Below are positions 24,299 to 33,400 of a stretch of 64,000 nucleotides of DNA, in pieces. The stretch is from assembly GCA_017938485.1 (NCBI GenBank), contig JAGBBM010000136.1:37036-101035 (forward strand), written 5' to 3'. Each line of letters begins with the position of its first letter. The stretch's first letter is position 1. This DNA is from Lachnospiraceae bacterium. GTDB taxonomy: Bacteria; Bacillota; Clostridia; Lachnospirales; Lachnospiraceae. The translations under genes and the position numbers were made by a program. The notes under the pieces are model-generated. The model was not told the origin of the DNA. It worked only from the letters and a program-made list of their open reading frames with translations, and searched no databases.

Positions 24299-25975
24299 AT
24301 GGCAAAAAACAATAATAAAGGTTTCAGTTTACTTGAAATCGTCGTAGCCATAACCATATTGACACTGCTTTTAACACCTATATTGCAGCAGTTGGCACAG
24401 ACAATGTCTACAAATCGTAGAACTAAGGAACAGCAGTATGCCAACGAAAACGCAGAGTATGTTTTGCAGTATATGCAGGCAACTCCACAGGAGGATATAG
24501 CAACAAGTGCTAGTGCGTCACCAGACCTTTACTATACGAATGCGGATTCTACAGTTGAGGCAACACGTCAGTGTAAGTTATGTTATGTTGATGCTAGTGG
24601 TGCTGTACAAAATGTATATGTGGATGCGATTAACACTGCAGTTGTGGATTATAAGACATATACCTATGCAATTAACGATATTGAGTTAGGACCTAGACAG
24701 ACCGTTTATAATAGAACAGTAGTAATGGATGATTTATCAGTGAAGGTTAATTCCTTCACTGATAAGGATGGTAAAGCATATAGAATTTCCTATAATAATT
24801 CTGTAGCACCAGAGGGGTACGAACTTACAGATGAGGGTTGTATAGTAAAGTATGAGACCTTAACTGATGTAGACGTGGATGGTGATGGTGAAGATGATAG
24901 ATATATATCAGAAATTATTTGCGAGGAATATTCAGGCGCTGCATCAACCAATCCAAATGAGCTCAATATAGGTAATATGCATGATTTAGATGCCAGCCGA
25001 ATGGCTCTCATCAATGGTTATGCTACAGAGTATGATGATCAGGCTAGAGATGATTTTTATTTGGAAATCATGGAACTATACAAGAATAGTACTGTTAAGG
25101 ATGATAGAGATAAGTGGACTCAGGAAGTAAATGGACAGAATGCTATTGCTAGTACCAATTATGCTTCAAATATTAGAAAGCTTACTATTCTTAATATTAT
25201 TAAGGATGATACAAATAACTGTTATACAATTAGTGTCGATGTTGTATATGAAGGCGATCTCAGTACAACTGGAGGTGTAACAAAGTTTGTACAGAAGCAG
25301 TATACAGCTTGGACACAGGAATTTCCTTATGATGTTGTAGATAATACTTGTCCAGAAATATATCTTGAATATCAGCCATTTTCAACTGAAACAGAGAAAG
25401 TGGCAGGTGTAGGTGGTTCTGTCGACATAGTAACATTCTATGCTAGCAAGGATTACTTACTTATAAATAATCAAGTTAAGGATGCAAAGATATATCTTTA
25501 TAAGCCTTTGTGGGATCAGGCAACAGCAACATACTATGATGTATCTCAGGCAAGTATTGTAGAAAGTCTGGATAATAATGATAATTATTATGTGACAAAT
25601 GACTATGCTGCAGATGCAGGTCATACTGCCAATATTACTAAGGTAAATGTAAATGTAGCTTCTGCAAATGCCATTACAGATGATAACAAGTTTACAATTT
25701 ACACTAGCTTAAATCTTCAGGATGACAGAGTTGCAACACCTATAAATCCTCAGTTTACTTATGATGTATCAATATTCACAACATCATTTAAGGATCGTAC
25801 AGATGAGGCCAATGTAAAACCTAGAATAGCATCGGCTATAGATTCTACTTATATTAAGGCTATTGATGAGGAAGAGTCAAAGGATGATAGATTGTTTACT
25901 GTAACAGTTACTCTTACACCTGAGGATGAGAATTGTAACTCAGTAACATTTACTGGAGCAAAGGGGGCGAATTAG
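24299..25975 (+). CDS. Minor pilin, PilV/GspI-like
   Basis: 558 residues. Leader MAKNNNKG, then FSLLEIVVAITILTLLL with Glu5, a class III signal with the Thr-rich helix typical of GspI/PilV-type minor pilins. The rest is an unusually long extracytoplasmic domain, Asp/Asn-rich, with an acidic DVDVDGDGEDD stretch near residue 195 that looks like a calcium-binding loop. Typical PilV is under 200 residues. An upstream ATG at 24290 is rejected in favour of 24299 for ribosome-binding-site spacing. A 13-bp perfect hairpin lies in the coding region at 24734-24765. Confidence 0.78.
   Translation: MAKNNNKGFSLLEIVVAITILTLLLTPILQQLAQTMSTNRRTKEQQYANENAEYVLQYMQATPQEDIATSASASPDLYYTNADSTVEATRQCKLCYVDASGAVQNVYVDAINTAVVDYKTYTYAINDIELGPRQTVYNRTVVMDDLSVKVNSFTDKDGKAYRISYNNSVAPEGYELTDEGCIVKYETLTDVDVDGDGEDDRYISEIICEEYSGAASTNPNELNIGNMHDLDASRMALINGYATEYDDQARDDFYLEIMELYKNSTVKDDRDKWTQEVNGQNAIASTNYASNIRKLTILNIIKDDTNNCYTISVDVVYEGDLSTTGGVTKFVQKQYTAWTQEFPYDVVDNTCPEIYLEYQPFSTETEKVAGVGGSVDIVTFYASKDYLLINNQVKDAKIYLYKPLWDQATATYYDVSQASIVESLDNNDNYYVTNDYAADAGHTANITKVNVNVASANAITDDNKFTIYTSLNLQDDRVATPINPQFTYDVSIFTTSFKDRTDEANVKPRIASAIDSTYIKAIDEEESKDDRLFTVTVTLTPEDENCNSVTFTGAKGAN
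24734..24765 (+). repeat. Perfect 13-bp inverted repeat inside a minor pilin gene
   Basis: TTATCAGTGAAGG (24734-24746) and CCTTCACTGATAA (24753-24765), six-base loop TTAATT. It encodes SVKVNSFTDK in frame and has no T-run after it. Confidence 0.9.
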
Positions 25976-28897
25976 TTGAAGAAAATATTTAAATTTAATA
26001 AAAAACTAGATAATCGCGGTTCCAGTATTATTATGGTAGTGGTTTCACTTGCTTTCATAGGAATTATTATCGGAGCATTACTTTCTGCAGCTTCTTATGC
26101 CTACAAGCTTAAACTCCAGAATTTAAATGCAAAGGATAATTTCTATTATGTAGAGCAGGCTATGCAGGAAATATATGCCGGTGTAGGTGCCAATACTATA
26201 GAAGAAATGAAAGATGCGTATGTCTATACCGTAGAAAATATGGTTAGATACGATTTGGAAAAAGGTATATATGTAACTATAAGTGATGAAGAAGCAAATA
26301 AGATGTTCAAAGAGAAATTCATGCAGAACATTATGGCTAATCCATATTTTAGTCAGGGTGCAGATACCCTTGCTACAACTCTTCAGAGTTACATAACTAA
26401 TGAAACTGTCGACCTTGATAATGATAAGATAAGTTTGGAAACTGTATATGATGGAAGTCAGCTTAAACAGATTATTATCAAGAATGTAACACTCACTAGA
26501 ATTCAGGATTATTCTAAGTCTGCTGGTAGTGGTACATATGTACAGACAATTTCTACGGATATTGTAATCAGTGAACCAGATTTTAAGGTTAGTTTTAACA
26601 ATATGGCGTCTGATTATTCTAAGATATTTGATTATGCCTTAGTTGGAGATATGGGTATAGAGATTATCTCTATGAACCTTACTCCTGGTGGTGATGCAGT
26701 TGCTAACACTAATAATATTTCAGCATTGACTAATTCATTGCAATTAAATATCAGTGGAAACTTATATGCTGGTGCAGATTATTATAACAAGGGTTACAAC
26801 GACAAGGAAGCTGTTGAGATGTCACAGGGTGACTATAAATATATGGTAGGACCTGTATCATCAAAGGTTCCTACAGTCACTGCTGAAGGGACAACAAGTG
26901 TTGTAACTACTTCATCAGGTTATGTTAATATTTATGCTTTGGATGCTGACGGGAAATATACAACTTTTAATGGTGAGAATGAGAAGAGTATGAATTCTGG
27001 TCTTTACATAAGTGGTAGAGATGTTTCCCTTATGGCGGAAACAGTTATTGTTCCGGGAACAATTGCTGTTATGGATACAGCTGAACTTACCATATTTGGT
27101 TCTCAAGGTGTTTCTCCTGAGGTATGGACAGATAACGTTGTGTTAGGTGGTAAGAGCGACATAGATACGACAGGGGCGTATAATGGTTCACAGTTATATG
27201 TGAGTGGTAACTTATATGTTCGAGATGATACCGAGATTAATGCTAGAGGTTCAAAGTTCACTCTTATGGGTTCATACTTTGGATATGGTAATAGTACATC
27301 AAAGGACAGTAGAGTATTTGTTCCAACTGTTGACTTAATTAATTTTGCTGTTACAACAACTACCTATGAAGGTACTACTGCTGTGACTACAACTGAGAAT
27401 AGAGGTCATTATAACAGTAGTTCAATTGTAATAAATGGTGAATCATCAACCCTTGATTTGAGTAAAGCTAGTTCACTTTATCTTGCAGGTAGAGCGTATA
27501 TTGAGCTTTCAAAGAAGGTTGATAGTAGTGCGTCAACAGAAACTGTGTACACAGAGACTTATTCTTTCGAGCCAGTATATACAACAACTGATAATAAGAC
27601 AAATTACATAAGAGATTATAAGACAGGTGAGAGTATCTCTGTTAAGAGTAATCAGCTTATGTATAATGTGTCAGGTCTTGGTGCAGAGGCAACAGTAGAG
27701 GTTGGTGGAAAGACATATACAGCTGTACATGTTAACACCAAATATACTGAACCAGCTGAGATTGCATTGGGCAACAAAGGTTTTTTTGCGAGATTTTTCC
27801 CTGTAGAAATCTTTGGTAACAATGTTCTTGCAATAAAGGAGAAAGTTGGAAACAAGACAGTATATTATATAGATCTCGCAACAGGTTATCAGGTATTAAA
27901 AGAAGTAATTGCTAATGAGTCTAATTTATATTCAACTGCCCAAGTTGAGGCAGCAAAGAGAACATTACCTGAAACTATTGATTCTGAGTCGGATTTTGTT
28001 CAGACATATGTAGCTCTCTATGAAAATGCTATAGAAACTAATCCAAAAACCGAATTACTTGATATTATCAATTATGAGGATTTTGATCAGGGATTATTAG
28101 CTATAAATGATTCAATTACTGCAAATATATATTCAGCTGGTGCCATTACAACTAGAAAGTATTCAACTGGAGCTTTGACAACACCAGAAAATCTTGAGTT
28201 TACTCTTGTAACCAGTGGAGTGGAGGACATTCCAAGTAAGTTACTTAATGATGCAGCATATAGTTCAAATGCCAATGCGTTTGATATGTCTGCAGATTTA
28301 GAGAAAGAGTATAACTACATTAAGTGGAATTTGGATCATTATGATGTGTCAAGTACAGAGAAGACATTTGTTGATACAATGCTTGGAACAGAGGGTGAGA
28401 GTATTACACCTATAAACAAGTACATTGTTATGTCAAATATTGATAATGATAGAGACTTAACAGGTAAAGAGACTTTATCAGGATATAAGATATGGATATC
28501 TGACGAAGATGTAATCATTACTGGTGATTCTGTAATAAATGGTATAGTTATCTGTAAGGGTAATGTAACTTTTGGTTCAGATGTTGAGGAATTTAATGGT
28601 ATGGTTGTATCTGGTAGTAAGATTTATATAGGTGATAAACTTACTAAGTTGTCTGCAAGTCCATCTGTTTGTAGAGGTGTAATTAGAGATTGCATCTCAG
28701 CAACTGATGATCCAGATTCAGAATATATCTTAAAGTTGTTTAAAGAATATGAGAACTATGACCCAGCGATTAATGGCGTAGGTGGTTCTGGTGGAGTTGA
28801 TCCTACAACAGTTAATATCGATGCTATAACATATACAGATGTTGTTAGTATGACTAACTGGATGAAGAATGTAGGAGGTGACTATGATGGAAAGTAA
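25976..28897 (+). CDS. Very large PilX/GspK-like minor pilin without Glu5
   Basis: 973 residues. After the basic start and NRG comes SSIIMVVVSLAFIGIIIGALLSA: a pilin-like helix with a Gly before the likely cleavage point but with Met where other pilins have Glu5, as in the tip-capping GspK. The long exterior has repeating short strands with N-G and S-G turns (NISGNLYAG, LYVSGNLYVRDD, SIVINGESS, GIVICKGNVTFG, MVVSGSKIYIG), suggesting a beta-solenoid. The TTG start is preceded by AAGGGGG. The ribosome-binding site of the next gene is inside its last codons and the genes overlap by 11 bases. Function as a tip component is an inference. Confidence 0.7.
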   Translation: MKKIFKFNKKLDNRGSSIIMVVVSLAFIGIIIGALLSAASYAYKLKLQNLNAKDNFYYVEQAMQEIYAGVGANTIEEMKDAYVYTVENMVRYDLEKGIYVTISDEEANKMFKEKFMQNIMANPYFSQGADTLATTLQSYITNETVDLDNDKISLETVYDGSQLKQIIIKNVTLTRIQDYSKSAGSGTYVQTISTDIVISEPDFKVSFNNMASDYSKIFDYALVGDMGIEIISMNLTPGGDAVANTNNISALTNSLQLNISGNLYAGADYYNKGYNDKEAVEMSQGDYKYMVGPVSSKVPTVTAEGTTSVVTTSSGYVNIYALDADGKYTTFNGENEKSMNSGLYISGRDVSLMAETVIVPGTIAVMDTAELTIFGSQGVSPEVWTDNVVLGGKSDIDTTGAYNGSQLYVSGNLYVRDDTEINARGSKFTLMGSYFGYGNSTSKDSRVFVPTVDLINFAVTTTTYEGTTAVTTTENRGHYNSSSIVINGESSTLDLSKASSLYLAGRAYIELSKKVDSSASTETVYTETYSFEPVYTTTDNKTNYIRDYKTGESISVKSNQLMYNVSGLGAEATVEVGGKTYTAVHVNTKYTEPAEIALGNKGFFARFFPVEIFGNNVLAIKEKVGNKTVYYIDLATGYQVLKEVIANESNLYSTAQVEAAKRTLPETIDSESDFVQTYVALYENAIETNPKTELLDIINYEDFDQGLLAINDSITANIYSAGAITTRKYSTGALTTPENLEFTLVTSGVEDIPSKLLNDAAYSSNANAFDMSADLEKEYNYIKWNLDHYDVSSTEKTFVDTMLGTEGESITPINKYIVMSNIDNDRDLTGKETLSGYKIWISDEDVIITGDSVINGIVICKGNVTFGSDVEEFNGMVVSGSKIYIGDKLTKLSASPSVCRGVIRDCISATDDPDSEYILKLFKEYENYDPAINGVGGSGGVDPTTVNIDAITYTDVVSMTNWMKNVGGDYDGK

Positions 28898-29498
28898 ACC
28901 TAAGAGTAGACACCTTCTTAATAATAAAGGTTATTCTTTGGTAGAAATGATTATAGTTATTGCTATAATTGCTGTTATGACAGGTGTTGCTACAGTAACA
29001 GTAACACTAATTAACTCAGCAAGAGCCAAAGAAGCTGCCGTTACGTTTACATCGGAATTGTCTGATGTAAGTTCAAAGGCAAAGAATCAGATGGTAGTTA
29101 TGGAAGATGCATCTGGAAATAAGGTTAAATATCCTTCATATAGTTATTGTTTAAAGATATATAAAGAAGGTGGCAAGAATTACATAAAAAAGGGTTATTA
29201 TAATCCGGATGGTACTTCAGATGCTACAAAGTACATATTTATTGATTCAGAAAACAATAATGGTGGTAGAGGTATAAGCCTTTCGTCTAGAATAGAGATT
29301 AAGTATACAGATTCTACTGGAGTTGAAAAAACAATTTCAAACACAGCAGGTTCTAGTTCAGTAAAGGAAGTATATATAGTATTCGATAGAACTGGAAGAT
29401 GTATACTCGGTGATGGAGATTACAACTTCTATAAGACAAATAGTAGTCTTGTTGCTACTGTTAGACTTAAGAAGAATGGTAGTTATCAAACAGATTAA
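28887..29498 (+). CDS. Minor pilin / pseudopilin, GspH/FimU-like
   Basis: 203 residues. A 15-residue basic leader ends in NNKG and is followed by YSLVEMIIVIAIIAVMTG, a class III signal with Glu5 and the type GspH/FimT pattern; Tyr at position 1 replaces Phe. The globular part has a Gly-rich turn (NNNGGRGISL) and a Cys near residue 171 that, with a Cys near residue 76, might form a disulfide. I chose the second of two adjacent ATG codons (28887) because AGGAGGT ends seven bases before it. Confidence 0.78.
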   Translation: MESKPKSRHLLNNKGYSLVEMIIVIAIIAVMTGVATVTVTLINSARAKEAAVTFTSELSDVSSKAKNQMVVMEDASGNKVKYPSYSYCLKIYKEGGKNYIKKGYYNPDGTSDATKYIFIDSENNNGGRGISLSSRIEIKYTDSTGVEKTISNTAGSSSVKEVYIVFDRTGRCILGDGDYNFYKTNSSLVATVRLKKNGSYQTD

Positions 29499-29513
29499 AA
29501 GGAGTGGTGGACT

Positions 29514-30464
29514 ATGAAGAAAAATAGTAAAAGTAATAGTGGTTTCACTCTTATTGAGTTGATAATTGCCATGGCTATGCTTGCGTTTGTAATGACTGCA
29601 GTTAGTTCTTTTATGGGTTCAGGAGTTTTAGGTTATAAAAAAGCTAAGGCTGATATAACCGTTCATAATTCAGCTCAGGAAACCTATAACAATCTTGTAG
29701 ACACAGCGATGCAGGCTAACGATATTATAATCTATGGTTATACCACTAAAGATGCTGATGATGAGATTGTGTTTGGTCTCGAAGGTGAGGATGTTAACGT
29801 TGAATTAAATTCTACTAAAGCCTATTACGTAAGAGATGATGCTCAGGCGGAGTACATTAAAAGTTCTGCAGAATATGATGGAACAGACAATTTTGTATTG
29901 TATAGTTCTTTACCTGCAGGTACAAAGATATATGCAGAAAAGATTATAGTAGAATCTGCGGTACCTTTTGACCCAGCTTATGCAACAGAGGCTGAGGCAG
30001 ACAAGTATAAAAATGCATTTTTGTCTGAGGCAGCAGGAGCAGATGTCACTATAGAGATTAAGCAGGAAGTACGAGTAAATAGTGACGGGTCAACAAGTGA
30101 TGTTACCTCAAGTATAGGCGAGAATGTTTATACTGAGAATGACACAATGAGGACTGTATTTACATTTGATGCTGAAAAATTATACTATGAGACAAAATAT
30201 GCTTATATGACAGCACTTAATGATTATTATACAGGCACTGGAGATTCTTTAGAGGATTATCTATATAGTGAATCCTTTAATTATAGCACAATAAAAGATG
30301 AAACCGGTGCAGAAACTGGTACTGTTACAGGTTGTATAGTAACTGTAAACCCAGCAGATGGTACATTTAGTTTCGACTTAAAGTTCTCTGATAAGAATAT
30401 GACATATAATTCTCAGGGTATGGTATTGTTTAGAAACTCATATGTATTAAGAGCAAAACAGTAG
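29514..30464 (+). CDS. Minor pilin, PilW/GspJ-like
   Basis: 316 residues. Leader MKKNSKSNSG, then FTLIELIIAMAMLAFVM with Glu5 and the Met/Ala-rich helix of GspJ/PilW proteins. The exterior is acidic with no Cys apart from one near residue 282. It is 15 bases after the previous gene with AAAGGAGTGG in between. With its three neighbours it completes a set equivalent to the GspH-I-J-K (FimU-PilV-PilW-PilX) priming complex. Confidence 0.78.
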   Translation: MKKNSKSNSGFTLIELIIAMAMLAFVMTAVSSFMGSGVLGYKKAKADITVHNSAQETYNNLVDTAMQANDIIIYGYTTKDADDEIVFGLEGEDVNVELNSTKAYYVRDDAQAEYIKSSAEYDGTDNFVLYSSLPAGTKIYAEKIIVESAVPFDPAYATEAEADKYKNAFLSEAAGADVTIEIKQEVRVNSDGSTSDVTSSIGENVYTENDTMRTVFTFDAEKLYYETKYAYMTALNDYYTGTGDSLEDYLYSESFNYSTIKDETGAETGTVTGCIVTVNPADGTFSFDLKFSDKNMTYNSQGMVLFRNSYVLRAKQ

Positions 30465-30483
30465 AAAGGGAGGTAATAGTATA

Positions 30484-33400
30484 ATGAAAAGAAATAAAAA
30501 GCTTACGATATTAGCTTTATCTATGATGCTTGTTATGACTCTTGCTGTTACAGTTATCTCTTTCACTTTTGCGGATAATGATAATAATGGTGCAGGAACA
30601 AGCACAGAGACAACAGATGTTGCCACAGGTGCAGCTCTTACCAATATAGATTATATTGTTAAGAACTCTCTTGATAAGGATGCGGAGATATACAAGATTG
30701 TAGAGATTGGTTCAAAGGCCGTTGCTATTGAAGATGGTGAGAGTGAGCCATATACTACCTTTGGTGAATTCGCAGAAAAGGGTGGATTCAAGGAGTATGT
30801 CATAAATGGCAACAAGACAATTGATGATGTTATGCCAGATGATAAGATAAATTATGTATACTATTATGCTGGTGCGGTGACATCTGATAATACTGCGGCT
30901 TTGGCAGATATCGCAAGCGCAGATTTTATTTATATCAGTAATGATTCTTCAAATCCATACACTAAGACAAATGATTTTGGTGAGGATTTATATAATCTCC
31001 TTCATGTGTATGCAGTAGGTGATTATAAGCCAATCATTATTGAGAGCCCTGCTGATAGTGGTTCGACTGATATCGGTGGAGGTGGTTCTTCAGGAACAGG
31101 AATTCTTTTTGATAACCTTGCTGTAGATTATTTCAAGGCAGAGGGTTATTTGCATAACACTTATGCTTGGAGAACGAGTGTATCAGCAACACAGTTCTAT
31201 GCAGGTAATAATTCACTTTTCATTAGCATAAGTGGTAGAGCTAAGATGGGCGGTTGGAAAAATGTAAAAGAGGATCCAGCAGCAGATACATTTGAGCAGA
31301 TGACAGAAATCCTTGTTGTAAGTAATGGTGGTGGAGCAATTAAGGCAGGTACAGCTACAAGATTTGAGCTTGCTTTAGATGGTGCTACTTCAGTTACTAC
31401 TTTAAGTGAGATTGATGCAACAAATGTGGCTAAAGAGATTGAGCTTAAGGCTAACCAGTCTCTTTATAATATTAAGAATACAGCACTCTATACAACAGGT
31501 TATAGTGCTAAGTATTCTGCATATAAGCCAGAGTATGCTTTAGTATCAGAAATATCTTTCGCTGATTTACAGAAAGATACTACTTTTGATTACAGCAAAT
31601 ATGACTTAGTTATTTTTGAGGATGATCTTAAGGGTAAGGATCTTTCAGATACAGAATTTTATAAGAGATTAGTTGGTGCGATGTACAGTAAGGTTCATAT
31701 CATTTTTGGTGATATATATACTGTAAGCAACAATGTTAATAATGGCTCAGGTAATTTAAATGTAGGTGATTCTACTAAGACAAATTATCATGAACTCTTC
31801 TATATGGTTGCAACTGAGGACGGTGTGGAGAGATATCCGAACGTTATGGTTACAACTAAGGCAGAGATGGAAATTATTATGTCAAGTAATAATGCAGGTA
31901 CTTGCAAGGTTATTGCGGACATAATCAATGGTGGTTCATACAGAGGAATCGGTGGACCAGGATCAACATCTACTATGTTTACAGTACTTGAGATTCAGCC
32001 ATGTTACCCAATTGATACTACTATTGCAGCTGCGAAGAAGGGATACTATTCCACACCATCAGAAATGATTAATGGAAAAACAAGAGAACAACTTGGTCTT
32101 AAGCTTGATGCTAATGGTAATACAGTTGTAGTTAATGCTGATGGTACTACTAGTGCAGTTGATGCAGATACAATTGAGTATTATGCTTGGGAGTTATCAG
32201 AGGCTAAGATTGCTGATGCTCTTAATATGGACGTAAGACAGATTAAGGTTGTTCATATGTCATCTGAGGAGTTTGCAACAAACAAGGATGAAGTTCTTGG
32301 AAACTATGATATGGTTTATATCGGTGGTAATACATCTGCTTTAAAACCATTAAATGAATGGCGTAGTATAGGTGCATTTGCAGATTTTGGATTTAAGATG
32401 GAAACTGCAAATAATAAGGAAATTTTACCTGTATACACTATGTACACCAATGTAGGTGATATGATGCGTAATGTTCTTGATGTTGAGGAAGGTCCTGTAT
32501 CAAGTGGTACAACTTTTAATGCAGCTCCAGGACATACATCAAGTGAAACATTTGTAACATTAAATGGTAATGATATTACTTACAATGGTTTAGAAGAATT
32601 AAAGGCTTTTGTTGCTGCTGGTATGCCTGTTATTATAAGTGATGATGTAAAGGCAGCTTATGATCCTATAAAGGCAAATATTGCAGCAAAGAAGAGCCCA
32701 TATTTACAGAATCAGATATCACCAGATTCCAATATGTATGATTTCCTTTTGTATTGTGACAATTATGATGATGATACAACAAAGGTAAACGTTATTTGGG
32801 GATTTGATAAGGATAGTATTGATTATGTTGATAATGATGGCGGTGCTTTAGGTGATACTTTAACTGGAGAGGTAGAAGTATTTGCTGGTGATGTGAATGA
32901 TGATGTTCATACCGATGCAAAGTCTGTATTGTATGATTTATATAATAATGCAAAAACAAGCAAGAGACCTAAACTTGCAGTTACAAGTATGCCAGCGGTA
33001 TACAATGTATATGATCCATCAACTAAGACAAAGACATTATCTCTTGCATATAAGTTCGATGTAGTAGGTACAAATAATTATGAAGTAAAACTTTATGCTG
33101 ACTACAGTAAGAACAGTATGTTTGAGGAGAGCGAGATAATTGCAAGCGGTGATAGTGTTAAGGAAATTACTGCAAATCTTGCGACTATAGAAAAATATGG
33201 TTCTGGATATTCTGGACCAGTATATTGGAAACTTGAAATTGTTGATAAGGCTTCTGGTGCTTCAGTAAGTACAGCTAAGCTTGCTTATGTGGAGACAAGT
33301 GATTCAACAAAGAAGACTGTCAGAGTTCTTCAGATTTTACCAGACAAAACTAGTGAAAAAGCTTATTCATACAAAGAGGGTGGAAACACATGGGTTAACC

